From Natronoarchaeum mannanilyticum (GTDB lineage Archaea > Halobacteriota > Halobacteria > Halobacteriales > Natronoarchaeaceae): a DNA stretch of 64,000 bases. The stretch is taken from positions 1 to 64,000 of the forward strand of contig NZ_BAAADV010000002.1 of the NCBI RefSeq assembly GCF_039522665.1, read 5' to 3'. The position numbers were made by a program, and so were the translations under genes. Within the stretch, counting starts at the first letter, position 1, and the number at the start of each line of letters is the position of its first letter. Shown here one piece after another: positions 54,615 through 62,940 of the stretch. The notes under the pieces were generated by a model. It did not search any database. It saw only the letters and a program-made list of their open reading frames with translations, and was not told the origin of the DNA.

Positions 54615-55751
54615 TCAGAGGTCGATCCCGACGTCGCGCATCAGGTCGACGGTCGGCTGCAGGTTCGACAGCTGCGAGAGGTCGAGATCCGACGGCGGGT
54701 TGAGCTCGTCGATCGGCGGGAGGTTCCCGATCGGGTCGACCTCGGGGACCATCGGATACTCGAACGTCTGGCGCGCGAAGTAGTCCTGGGCCTGCGCCGA
54801 CAGCAGGTGGCGGACGAAGTTCTGCGCCAGGTCGGGCGAGTCGGTAGTGTCGACGACCGCCGCGCCGGCGACGTTGAACACCGAGCCTGCGTCGCCCTGC
54901 GTGAACGTCGTGGCGATCGGGGCGTTCGAGGAGCCGTCGAGCACGCGCTGGATGTAGTAGTGATTGGTGAACCCGGCGTCGAGCTCGCCGTCGGCGATCG
55001 CCTCGCAGACCGCGAGCTCGTTGGGGTACCGCTGGATGCCGTTCTCCTGGATCCCTTCGAGCCACTCGCGGGTCGCCTCCTCGCCTTCGAGCAGCCGCAT
55101 CGCAGTCACGAACGCCTGGCAGGAGCCGTATCCGGGCGCCCAGCCGAGCTGGCCCTCGAAGTCGGTGTAGGCGTCGATGCTCGTCGGCAGGTCGCTCGCG
55201 GAGTACGCGTTGGTGTTGTACGGGATCGATCGCGCGCGCCCGGAGGTGCCGATCCACTGGTCGGTCCGGAACTCCGGGGGCACCATCTCGGCGACGTCGC
55301 TCGCGAGCGAGCGGGTCCGCCCGGCGTCCGCGAGCGCGCCGAGCGCACCCGAGTTGACGGAGTAGAACACGTCCGCGGGGGAGCCGCTCCCCTCGTTTCG
55401 GATCTGGTTGACGAGATCGGTCGAGCCCTGATAGCGCGGCGTCGCCTCGAAGTCGTCGTAGAAGTCGTTGATCGCCTCGATGAGCGGGCCGACGAGGAAC
55501 TCGTTGCGCCCGGAGTAGATCGTCAGCTCGCCCTCGAGATCGGGCATCTCGCTCATCGGCATCCCGGAGAGCTCGCGCCCCGTGCGTCCGGAGCCGATCT
55601 GTTCGAGCTCGTAGGTGTACTCGTCGTCCTCTTCGTCGTCGCCGCCGAGCAGGTCCATACAGCCTGCTAGTCCGGCGGCGCCGAACGCGGCCGTTCCGGC
55701 CAGGAACGCTCGGCGGTGCCGTCGTCCGTTCGTGTTGTCGTCTTGGCTCAT
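54615..55751 (-). CDS. ferric-iron ABC transporter substrate-binding lipoprotein
   Basis: 378 residues from ATG 55751. RRHRRAFLAGTAAFGAAGLAGC is a Tat signal with lipobox. The mature domain is an FbpA/FutA class bilobal binding protein: LTIYSGRNEFLVGPLIEAIN (about 75-94), ADVFYSVNSGALGAL, and FTNHYYIQRVL, whose tandem tyrosines match the iron-coordinating pair. It is co-transcribed with the GT39 gene. Iron box 3 sits only four bases upstream of the start codon. The permease is probably that at 45906-47519. Confidence 0.9.
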   Translation of the reverse strand: MSQDDNTNGRRHRRAFLAGTAAFGAAGLAGCMDLLGGDDEEDDEYTYELEQIGSGRTGRELSGMPMSEMPDLEGELTIYSGRNEFLVGPLIEAINDFYDDFEATPRYQGSTDLVNQIRNEGSGSPADVFYSVNSGALGALADAGRTRSLASDVAEMVPPEFRTDQWIGTSGRARSIPYNTNAYSASDLPTSIDAYTDFEGQLGWAPGYGSCQAFVTAMRLLEGEEATREWLEGIQENGIQRYPNELAVCEAIADGELDAGFTNHYYIQRVLDGSSNAPIATTFTQGDAGSVFNVAGAAVVDTTDSPDLAQNFVRHLLSAQAQDYFARQTFEYPMVPEVDPIGNLPPIDELNPPSDLDLSQLSNLQPTVDLMRDVGIDL

Positions 55752-55754
55752 GGT

Positions 55755-55770
55755 TTTAGGTTCGCCTAAA
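55755..55770 (-). promoter_or_regulatory. iron-box palindrome 3 at the iron-binding lipoprotein start
   Basis: TTTAGGTTCGCCTAAA (6+6 palindrome) lies 4-19 bases upstream of the ATG at 55751. A GGATACAAG TATA-like element (on the minus strand at about 55776-55784) is about 25 bases from the start codon, so the box would overlap the transcription start. Confidence 0.78.
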
Positions 55771-55789
55771 TGCACTTGTATCCGTCGTT

Positions 55790-56944
55790 TCAATCGTCAG
55801 CGGGCGCGGGGGCGCGCCGCTCGATCGCGTCGAGACAGTCCAGCCAGTCGAGCATGTACTCGCCGCAGTACTCGAAGAACTCGCCGTTCTGGTACTCGTC
55901 GAACTCGCCGGACGCCAGCGCCTCGGCGATCGACTCGGCCACGTCCGCGTAGTTGTCGGCGTCCGCGCCGGCGTCGTCGACCACTTCCCAGAAGTGCTCG
56001 TTGAGCTCCAGTCCGGCGACCTCGTTGTGCAGGTCGTCGAACGTCGAGCGGGGCGCCTTGTTGTGCTCGCACAGCGGCCCGCCGTTGTAGATCTGCGTGC
56101 CCAGCACGTCGCAGGCCCGCTTGAGCACGACGCCGCTCCAGATGTCGTCGAACCGGCCGACGTCCCAGGGGTTGTCGTCCATCGGGAACTGGTAGAACGC
56201 GGGGATCACCTCGCGCTCGAACGCGAGATTCATCGAGCAGACCGTGAGGTAGTTGCCCTCGGCTGCGACGAAGTCCTCGCCGAAGTCGTCCCGCTCGGTG
56301 CGGGTCTGGGCTTGGCCCTGCAGGTCGCCGTCCATCAGGATCCGCACCGCGTCCAGGTCCGGCACGTTCGTCCACAGCCCCTGCGAGGCGACGACGTCGC
56401 CCGCCTCAGCGCGCTCGGTCTCGACTGTCTCGTCCATCGCCGAGTAGGGGTACCCGCGCGGGTACAGGCCGTGCTCGTCGACGTTGTCGTACAGCACGTT
56501 CACCCACTGCTCGTCCGAGGCGACGGTCTCGATCTCACCCTCGTGGGCGAGGTTCTCCATGTGGCCGCCGAAGAAGTCGTCTTCGGGATGGGGGAGCGTG
56601 TCGTCGTCGATGAAGAACCCGTACTCGAACTCGGGGTGCGCCCACATGTACAGCAGGCCGAAGCTCGTCTCGGCGTGACTGGCCGCGGGCACGACGTGCT
56701 CGTACTCCTTGACGCCGTGTTCCTCGTACCACTCCGCGCGACGGCTGCCGTCGAACACTTCGCCCGAGACGCCCTCTTCTTCTAACATCGCCTCCATCTC
56801 GTCGGTGTCACAGAAGTCCTCCGTGACCAGCACGACGTGGAGCCGCGACAGGTCGAACCCGTGCTCCCGGGCGTTCTCGAAGTACGATCGCATGCAGTCG
56901 TACTCCCGGATCGTCGGGACCACGACGCAGATGTCTGCTGTCAT
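55790..56944 (-). CDS. GT75-like (reversibly glycosylated polypeptide / alpha-1,4-glucan-protein synthase) protein
   Basis: 384 residues. N-terminus ADICVVVPTIREYDCMRSYF, then FFIDDDTLPHPEDDFFGGH (about 127-145) with the Asp-Asp-Asp metal/sugar site and NAFE/EREVIPAFYQF-type segments. This is the RGP/UDP-arabinopyranose-mutase-like family, members of which act on NDP-sugars or self-glycosylate. No membrane segment, so cytosolic. It carries iron box 4 upstream. Assignment by motif; the real sugar is unknown. Confidence 0.77.
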   Translation of the reverse strand: MTADICVVVPTIREYDCMRSYFENAREHGFDLSRLHVVLVTEDFCDTDEMEAMLEEEGVSGEVFDGSRRAEWYEEHGVKEYEHVVPAASHAETSFGLLYMWAHPEFEYGFFIDDDTLPHPEDDFFGGHMENLAHEGEIETVASDEQWVNVLYDNVDEHGLYPRGYPYSAMDETVETERAEAGDVVASQGLWTNVPDLDAVRILMDGDLQGQAQTRTERDDFGEDFVAAEGNYLTVCSMNLAFEREVIPAFYQFPMDDNPWDVGRFDDIWSGVVLKRACDVLGTQIYNGGPLCEHNKAPRSTFDDLHNEVAGLELNEHFWEVVDDAGADADNYADVAESIAEALASGEFDEYQNGEFFEYCGEYMLDWLDCLDAIERRAPAPADD

Positions 56945-56958
56945 CTCGTTCGACTAGT

Positions 56959-56974
56959 TTTAGGCCAACCTAAA
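56959..56974 (-). promoter_or_regulatory. iron-box palindrome 4 upstream of the GT75-like gene
   Basis: TTTAGGCCAACCTAAA, again with halves TTTAGG/CCTAAA around four bases, 15-30 bases upstream of the ATG at 56944. Confidence 0.77.
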
Positions 56975-56987
56975 AACACTGTCGGTG

Positions 56988-58115
56988 TCAGTCCGCCGAC
57001 TCCGCGTCCGGGTCGGGACCGGCGTCTCGAACGACGTCACCGGTCTCGCCGTTCGCGGCGGCCTCGGACAGCGAGACGTTCAGCGAGACGACGGCGAGCG
57101 CCCCGCCGGCCAGCGTGACGACGTTTTTCAGCGCGTGGTCGACGATCGCGGCCGCCAGCGCGAGGCTCGCCCCGACCGGCGTCAACCCGACGACCAGTCC
57201 CGTGAACGCGGCCTCGTACAGGCCGATCCCGCCCTGCGATAGCGGAAGCACTTTCGCGAGATTGCCGACGCTGACCGCCAGCGTGCCGACGACGATTAGC
57301 ACCGTGGCGTCGAGCTCGGCGCCCAGCGCGGCGAGCACGAGCACGGCCGTTACAACGTCGGCGCTCCAGACGAGCAGGCTGCCGAGTCCGATCGCGACGA
57401 TCGCCCGCGGGCTTCGCGCCACGACGGCGACGTCCGCGAGGAACTCCGCGGCGGCGTCGATCGCGCGCTCGACGAACGGATGGCTCGCTGCGCGCTCGCG
57501 GAGCCCCGGAGCGATCTCGGCGCCACTGCGCGAGAGCGCGAGCGCGGCGACCGCAGCCGAGACCGCCGCGGCGCCGACGCCGCCGGCGACCGTCAGCGCT
57601 CGCTCTCCGCCGGCCATCTCGCCGGCGATCGTCCACGGCGTCGCCTCGCCCAGCGCCGCCAGCGCGAGGATCGACCCGCCGGCGAGCGCCGCGACGGTCA
57701 CGAGGTCGAACGCGCGCTCGACCGCCAGCGAGGCGAAGCCCGCGGGGTAAGGTACGTCTTTGCGTGCGCGCATCAGATGGGCGCGGACGGCGTCGCCGGC
57801 CCGCGCGGGGATCGCGAGGTTTGCGGTCTGGCTGGCGAACACCGCCATCGTGAGAAATCCGGTGCCGGCGCGGTGGCCCATCGCATCGAGCACGTCGGCG
57901 TAGCGCCGCCCGCGCAGCGGCCACGACGCCGCGTAGACGCCGACCGCCAGCGCCAGCATCCGGGGATTCGCACCGGCGATCTCGGCGCCGATCCGATCCA
58001 CGTCGAACGCGCGCGCCGCCAGCACGAGGCCGACGACGACGATCGCGGTGCCCGCGATCGTCATCCGCCGCTGGGTGAGCAGGCCGGTCGACGCCGACGC
58101 GTCGCGGTCGTCCAT
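56988..58115 (-). CDS. YbhN-like lysylphosphatidylglycerol-synthase/flippase-type membrane protein
   Basis: 375 residues with about eight membrane helices. Motifs of the YbhN/UPF0104 (LPG_synthase_TM, flippase-like) family are visible: LRGRRYADVLDAMG (about 67-80), LAIPARAGDAVRAHLMR (about 99-115), and LPLSQGGIGLYEAAF (about 288-302). Family members move or modify polar lipid heads or lipid-linked sugars. Between two glycosyl-gene promoters, a role with lipid-linked glycans is likely. Promoter has a degenerate iron box (5). Confidence 0.82.
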   Translation of the reverse strand: MDDRDASASTGLLTQRRMTIAGTAIVVVGLVLAARAFDVDRIGAEIAGANPRMLALAVGVYAASWPLRGRRYADVLDAMGHRAGTGFLTMAVFASQTANLAIPARAGDAVRAHLMRARKDVPYPAGFASLAVERAFDLVTVAALAGGSILALAALGEATPWTIAGEMAGGERALTVAGGVGAAAVSAAVAALALSRSGAEIAPGLRERAASHPFVERAIDAAAEFLADVAVVARSPRAIVAIGLGSLLVWSADVVTAVLVLAALGAELDATVLIVVGTLAVSVGNLAKVLPLSQGGIGLYEAAFTGLVVGLTPVGASLALAAAIVDHALKNVVTLAGGALAVVSLNVSLSEAAANGETGDVVRDAGPDPDAESAD

Positions 58116-58139
58116 GCTCCCACGTGTCCGCTGCTAATA

Positions 58140-58155
58140 TTTAAGCCCACCTAAA
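58140..58155 (-). promoter_or_regulatory. iron-box-like palindrome 5, degenerate
   Basis: TTTAAGCCCACCTAAA differs from the other boxes in one half (AAG in place of AGG). It lies 25-40 bases upstream of the ATG at 58115 and overlaps a CTTAAATATTA TATA element on the minus strand. Confidence 0.6.
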
Positions 58156-58212
58156 ACTGGCACGGTCGGGTGGGAGGGGACGTATCTCTCCGGATCTTTC
58201 CTTCGAGATATT

Positions 58213-59145
58213 TCAGGTCAGCTCGGCGATCAGCTCCCGCGCGGAGCGCCGGACGGCCGCGTCGCTCGACAGTTCGGGCTCCCACCCCAGCGCGGCGAGC
58301 TTCTCGATCGACAGGCGCATCTTCGGCACGTCGCCGGTCCACCCGCGGTCGCCGCCGGTGTACTCGTAGTCGGGATCGAGGTCCATCTCGTCGGCGACGA
58401 TGGCGGCGATCCGGTCGACCGACGTCGTGGTTCTGGTGCCGAGGTTGTACGTGTTGACGGGCTGGTCGCCGTTCGCGACGACGTGGATCATCGCGTCGAC
58501 GCAGTCGGTGACGTGCATGTAGGATTTCTCCTGTCGGCCGTCGCCGAGGATCGTCAGCGTCTCGGGATCGTCCCGCAGCTTCTCGACGAAGTCGGGGATC
58601 ACGGCGCCGCGCAGTCCCGGCCCGACGATGTTGGCGAAGCGGAACGTCCACACGGTAAAATCGTGGCTGTGGGCCTGCACCGAGAGCAGCCCCTCGTCGG
58701 CGAGCTTGCTCGTCCCGTAGGCGCTGATCGGCTCGAGGGGCGCGTAGTCTTCCGGCGTCGGCCGGGGCGCCTCGCCGTACACCGTCGAGGAAGAGGTGTA
58801 GGCGATCCGGTCGACGCCCGCCTCGGCCATCGCTTCGAGCAGGTTCGTCGTCATCCGGGTGTTGTCGTGGAACTGCTGGTGCGGGTCGTCGACGTTGACC
58901 ACCTTCGACGCCGCGAGGTGGACGACGAGGTCGACGTCATCGGTGAGGACGCCGTCCAGTGCGTCGGGGTCGGTGAGGTCCGCCTCGACGAACTCGGCGT
59001 CGTCGGGGACTCGGTCTCGGGTGCTGTTCGAGAGGTTGTCGACGACGACGACGTCGTTGCCGTCGGCCAGCAGGCGATCGACCAGGTGCGTGCCGATGAA
59101 GCCGGCCCCGCCCGTCACGAGGACCCGCTCGTCCGTGATCGTCAT
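58213..59145 (-). CDS. NAD-dependent sugar epimerase/dehydratase (GalE-like)
   Basis: 310 residues of the extended SDR family. GGAGFIGTHLVDRLL (about 12-26) is the NAD site, with acid DNLS at 37-40. The active-site SSTVYGE and ISAYGTSKLADEG (Tyr-x3-Lys, about 142-150) follow. It would interconvert a UDP-sugar for the neighbouring glycosyltransferases. No iron box is seen upstream of it. Last GC-rich gene before the AT-rich segment. Confidence 0.87.
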   Translation of the reverse strand: MTITDERVLVTGGAGFIGTHLVDRLLADGNDVVVVDNLSNSTRDRVPDDAEFVEADLTDPDALDGVLTDDVDLVVHLAASKVVNVDDPHQQFHDNTRMTTNLLEAMAEAGVDRIAYTSSSTVYGEAPRPTPEDYAPLEPISAYGTSKLADEGLLSVQAHSHDFTVWTFRFANIVGPGLRGAVIPDFVEKLRDDPETLTILGDGRQEKSYMHVTDCVDAMIHVVANGDQPVNTYNLGTRTTTSVDRIAAIVADEMDLDPDYEYTGGDRGWTGDVPKMRLSIEKLAALGWEPELSSDAAVRRSARELIAELT

Positions 59146-59294
59146 ACCTCGGGAGTTTTCGGTCAGGGAAATAACGGTTCCGGAGCGGGGTCGTGGAGGT
59201 CTATTCCAATTTCAGTAGTGATCTGCAGTCAGAGAATCGGATACTACACCACGTCAAAATGTTCCACTTTCGATTATGTCTGTTGTCTATCCGA

Positions 59295-59498
59295 ATGAGT
59301 AATCGCGAGGATATACGAGAGGAACTCATCGAGATTGATGCTGACGACTTCGCTGCGGATCTATGGGATCGCCGGGGCTACGAAGTCGAGGAGACGGACG
59401 GCCAGCGTGCGGTGTTCAAAGCAACGAACGGTGGCGGATTCCTCCGGTCCTCAACGACCGAACTGGTCGAACCAATCTACCGGGGAGTGACAAGGTGA
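59295..59498 (+). CDS. N-terminal half of a split Mrr-like restriction-nuclease-fold pair
   Basis: 67 residues from ATG 59295. DADDFAADLWDRRGYEVEET matches the opening helix and first strand of Mrr-type nucleases (helix, then GYEVE), but the following Asp/Glu-x-Lys is not clear (AVFKATNG). The start of the next gene overlaps its stop (GTGA). Because the second gene continues the Mrr-like fold, they may assemble as two halves or be derived from a frameshifted ancestor. Confidence 0.5.
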   Translation: MSNREDIREELIEIDADDFAADLWDRRGYEVEETDGQRAVFKATNGGGFLRSSTTELVEPIYRGVTR

Positions 59499-59815
59499 AC
59501 AAGTCGGACGAGAACAGCGTCCTCGAATACCGCTTTGACGACGACGTCGACAAGATCGTGGTAATCACGACGACGGAGTACACCGAGGATGCGCGAAAAC
59601 AGGGGAAACGGGAGGAAGTCGAGGTGCTCAACGGAGAGGAACTGGTAGAGTTGATTGACGACGAGAATGCTCGGCGAGTCTTGAACAAGTACACATCATC
59701 GGGTTCGATTCTGAAAGGGCTTTTCTGGCTCACGGTGGTTCTTCCGCTGAAAATAGTCTGGTTCTTCATCGCACTCCCTTTTAAACTTCTTTGCGGGTCT
59801 AAGAACAGTGATTAA
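59495..59815 (+). CDS. C-terminal half of Mrr-like pair with membrane anchor
   Basis: 106 residues, GTG start. DKIVVITTTEYTEDARKQGK followed by EVEVLNGEELVELIDD is the C-terminal strand-helix of Mrr-like nucleases (VVTT-FT-A-A, then NGEELVELI). The last ~35 residues, GLFWLTVVLPLKIVWFFIALPF, form a membrane segment with a short basic-acidic tail. A membrane-bound nuclease fragment is unusual and points to a sensing or abortive-infection role. Overlaps the preceding gene by four bases. Confidence 0.5.
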   Translation: MNKSDENSVLEYRFDDDVDKIVVITTTEYTEDARKQGKREEVEVLNGEELVELIDDENARRVLNKYTSSGSILKGLFWLTVVLPLKIVWFFIALPFKLLCGSKNSD

Positions 59816-59906
59816 TCTAGCTCATAGCTCTCTCGACACTGACCCGCCTCACGATGCTGATGAACAATAGAGGAATGGATCCGTGTGCGTTCTTCTGTTG
59901 CTGACA

Positions 59907-59917
59907 ATTTTTATGTA
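59907..59917 (+). promoter_or_regulatory. TATA box for the alpha-toroid/PLD gene
   Basis: AATTTTTATGT about 22-32 bases upstream of ATG 59939. With it, the mRNA would be leaderless at that ATG, which is why that start is preferred to the GTG at 59885. Confidence 0.55.
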
Positions 59918-59938
59918 TTGAACCTACTATTCCATGCT

Positions 59939-61276
59939 ATGGATCAAAGAGCGATAGATTCTAGCTCTGAGCCTCTTCAAAAGCTCGTGAACTATATTTC
60001 TGAGCATTACTCAAGTGATGTCTACTCAGGGTTCAATACGCCTCCTGTAGCATACTTTTTAGATAAGTTTGGAAGTGAGAAGGCCATAGAATTTCTTAGT
60101 AATTGGCCCTCTGACGATGTACACCGTGGACCGATCGTATTTGAGGGTGCTCCTCAAGCAACGTTATATGCAAAATTAGTCGCCAAGCATCGTGATCTTC
60201 AGGCTGATTCAACCTTCGTAGATCTTAAGTCTAGAATTGAATCAGCACAAACCAAGCACGGAGGGTTGACGATCGCAGACACGGACATTGGGCCATTATG
60301 GATTCTAGTACAACAGGAAGATGTGGATGATAACGTGATCCGTGAGGGAATTGAATTCTTCCTCTCGGAAGTGGTCCCAGACAAGGATCGTCTTAGAACA
60401 AGGAGATTAGCTCTTGGTATTCTTGTACTTAGTAAATATGACTATTTCCGATACTCGGATGAAATAAATAAGTTATCTGAGGAACTATATGAGAGAGCCA
60501 AACAAGAGCTGGGTGAACCAGGGGAAGGACCCATATGGAGGTTCAGGGGAACCAAGCCATGGTTAATTCTATTAGCATTGAATCGTTCTGAGGTTTCGTA
60601 CGAGGATTTCATGCAGGACTTGGTAGACGATATTATCCAGGGCCAGAATGAAGATGGCTCCTTCTTTGACCAGGATAGTCTGATGTTCAATGCTACGGTA
60701 GGACTCACTCTTATCGCAGCTGGCCAGGGTCCTAAAATCCCAAAACAGGATCTCGCATGGGAACGAGATCTACATCGGCAAGAAATTGAGGCCAAACGAC
60801 CCGATTTCGTACGGACAGTTCCAATTGATCCTTCTGCATCTTATGCTGCAGAGATTCAGGATAGTGCAGAAGGTATAATCAGTGAAGTGAGCGACATTCT
60901 GAGGGTGAATTCATTATATATTGATATGCTCTTTGACGACATTATTGATCAAATTAAGACTACTCCTGAGTTAGAGGTACGTGTTCTAACCCGTGGTCGG
61001 AATGTCAAAGGAAATAGAAAGAGGATAAAGAAGGACGTTCTCAATGATCTCATTGAAGCCACTGAGGGTGGTGTAAGAGAACATCACCGCGTACATTCAA
61101 GATTAGTAATCGGTGACCAGGATGAAGTAGTAGTTTCATCGGCTGACTTAACAAGAGATCAACTCCGTGATCAGTTTAATGCAGGATTCTATACACGAGA
61201 TCCAGACTCAGTTCAGGAGGCAATAGATTATTTTGACCAGGTCTGGGAAGAGGCTGAAAACGTACAAATCGGCTGA
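59939..61276 (+). CDS. alpha-toroid plus PLD-like domain protein, putative defence effector
   Basis: 445 residues; the frame extends to GTG 59885. Residues about 100-290 are helical with a prenyltransferase/squalene-cyclase-like repeat IIQGQNEDGSFFDQDSLMF (about 231-249). Residues about 320-445 form a phospholipase-D-like unit: VRVLTRGRNVKG, then HSRLVIGDQDEVVVSSADLTRD (His near 385) with the His-x-Arg variant of HxK, and AIDYFDQVWEEA. Such domains act as nucleases or phosphodiesterases in defence. Codon use is AT-rich, unlike the 5' genes. No partner is identifiable. Confidence 0.6.
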   Translation: MDQRAIDSSSEPLQKLVNYISEHYSSDVYSGFNTPPVAYFLDKFGSEKAIEFLSNWPSDDVHRGPIVFEGAPQATLYAKLVAKHRDLQADSTFVDLKSRIESAQTKHGGLTIADTDIGPLWILVQQEDVDDNVIREGIEFFLSEVVPDKDRLRTRRLALGILVLSKYDYFRYSDEINKLSEELYERAKQELGEPGEGPIWRFRGTKPWLILLALNRSEVSYEDFMQDLVDDIIQGQNEDGSFFDQDSLMFNATVGLTLIAAGQGPKIPKQDLAWERDLHRQEIEAKRPDFVRTVPIDPSASYAAEIQDSAEGIISEVSDILRVNSLYIDMLFDDIIDQIKTTPELEVRVLTRGRNVKGNRKRIKKDVLNDLIEATEGGVREHHRVHSRLVIGDQDEVVVSSADLTRDQLRDQFNAGFYTRDPDSVQEAIDYFDQVWEEAENVQIG

Positions 61277-61335
61277 TTCTATTACCTGTTCTGCAATGGT
61301 TGAATCGACTTTTGTATATTATCTATTTCAGACCC

Positions 61336-61356
61336 ACTACTATAGGGTAGTAAAAA
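61336..61356. terminator. possible bidirectional terminator
   Basis: ACTAC-TATAGG-GTAGT (61336-61351) followed by AAAAA is a small hairpin between two convergent genes (stops at 61276 and 61386). Confidence 0.3.
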
Positions 61357-61385
61357 TAATTGACAGCCATGATCACAGTTAGATA

Positions 61386-62273
61386 TCAAATACCTGCAGC
61401 TTCTGATAGCTTTTCAAGCTCCTGATTGAGATCTGAAAAGTACTGACGGAAGGTACTTTCTGTGTCTCTATTAAAGTCCTCTACGCTATCACGGTATGGG
61501 TCATTAAATTCACCTCTAATTTCCCTTTTGTACCGGCGCTCATATAATTCAAGTTCTCCGATCGCATCAAACACTGACTGGATCTCTTCATCCAGATCCT
61601 GCGCATAGAGATGGGTATTCTCTCGGAGTGCGTCTTTGAGCCCCTCAATATTGAACGCGTGAAATGGGTGTGGCGCCTCGTCTCGTTTCCGGTCCTCGAT
61701 CTGCTTTTCGAAGACGCTATTAAACCGGTCGATCTCCAACTCCAGTTTCCTGATCGCCTGCTGTCTCCTGTCCCGTTCTACATACAACGACTCCAGTAAT
61801 TGCCGAGTCATTGTATGCTTCCCCTCATTGCTTCGAACGTAATAGGCCGCATCAGCTGTTGCAACGGGCTTCCGTGTCGCCTCAAATACCCTCACCGGGA
61901 GAATGATTCGTTTACCACCCTCACCGTATTCAATCTCTGCTCCGACTTCTGTTTTGACTGGGGGAGTCGTTTTGTGCACCAGTTGACTAACTATCCGCCC
62001 AGTCTCCATATTTGGCCTTTCAAACGGGGCTGGCTGAACGTCGTCGTTTATTCCAAAGACAATGACCCCTCCACCCGCGTTGGCAAACGCTGTAAATTCC
62101 CGTTCTAAGTTCGATCTCCACTCCGATTTCGATTTTTCGTTCCCGTTGTCTGGATACTGGAGATGATGTTTGTACTCTATATGTTGATTCTCCTCGTGAT
62201 TCGATTGTTCGAGGGCTTCGATGGTCTCCTTCGACCACTCGGAAACAGATTCGGGGTACGGGGAGTCAGGCAT
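61386..62273 (-). CDS. AlbA_2/Schlafen-type putative DNA-binding or nuclease protein
   Basis: 295 residues from ATG 62273. Residues about 25-145 match the AlbA_2 (Schlafen-type) domain: EYKHHLQYP, EFTAFANAGGGVIVFGINDDV (about 60-80) and a closing YYVRSNEGKHTMTR. The rest (about 150-290) is a charged coiled coil of heptads. AlbA_2 proteins bind nucleic acid and some are tRNA/rRNA nucleases of immune function. AT-rich codon use is mild. Divergent from the gene at 62368, 95 bases away. Confidence 0.7.
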   Translation of the reverse strand: MPDSPYPESVSEWSKETIEALEQSNHEENQHIEYKHHLQYPDNGNEKSKSEWRSNLEREFTAFANAGGGVIVFGINDDVQPAPFERPNMETGRIVSQLVHKTTPPVKTEVGAEIEYGEGGKRIILPVRVFEATRKPVATADAAYYVRSNEGKHTMTRQLLESLYVERDRRQQAIRKLELEIDRFNSVFEKQIEDRKRDEAPHPFHAFNIEGLKDALRENTHLYAQDLDEEIQSVFDAIGELELYERRYKREIRGEFNDPYRDSVEDFNRDTESTFRQYFSDLNQELEKLSEAAGI

Positions 62274-62367
62274 AACTAATTCCTCTAATACAGAGAACAA
62301 AAACCCTGTGTCACACCTATTGGTGACGTGGGAAAAGTTGATACTTCGTTAGAATATTCTGGTTGTC

Positions 62368-62940
62368 ATGGGACTACTAGATTCACTGCTTGGATCGCCA
62401 AAAGTAGTAGACGAAGACGCCGAAGACGAAGAGCCGACTATTGATATTTCTCGTGAAGATTATGATATTGCGTACCCGGTAGCAGTTCGCCGATCTCGAC
62501 TGCAGGAATTTCGACGACTCATCCAAACGGAACGGGACACTCCCCTAATTGAAGGCCCAATGGCTGACACGATGAAAGAGGCGCTCAATGACGCTTGGCA
62601 AAACACGATGCCCAACGATCAGACGTGGGAGGAAGGTATCGAAGAAACTCGGGATAACGCTGAGGATCTTATTGAAGAGTGGCTTGAGCATACATCAGGA
62701 GACTTAAATGTTATCTTCGTTCCTGTCGGTGCAACTCGACGTCTTCGGGCATTTCTTGTCTCATGTGAAGCACGAGATGACAATGAGAAGGATTCATTCA
62801 CGCTCCCAGAGGAATCCGCTGAAGCGGTTTCCCTTCTGAAGAAGCTTCAGAATGCTACTGACGAGAAGGATCCTGTCTTTGTTCACAGAGATCAGTACCC
62901 CTCATCGCTATGGAGAGATTACAACAATCAACCTTGGTAA
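62368..62940 (+). CDS. orphan protein of unknown function
   Basis: 190 residues, ATG 62368. N-terminal GLLDSLLGSPKVVDEDAEDEEP is hydrophobic then acidic; the rest is alpha/beta with FVPVGATRRLRAFLVSC (about 117-133) and a helical C-terminus. No recognised domain. A TTGATACTT TATA-like element lies 23-31 bases before the start. It may share regulation with the AlbA_2 gene, which diverges from it. Confidence 0.65.
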   Translation: MGLLDSLLGSPKVVDEDAEDEEPTIDISREDYDIAYPVAVRRSRLQEFRRLIQTERDTPLIEGPMADTMKEALNDAWQNTMPNDQTWEEGIEETRDNAEDLIEEWLEHTSGDLNVIFVPVGATRRLRAFLVSCEARDDNEKDSFTLPEESAEAVSLLKKLQNATDEKDPVFVHRDQYPSSLWRDYNNQPW

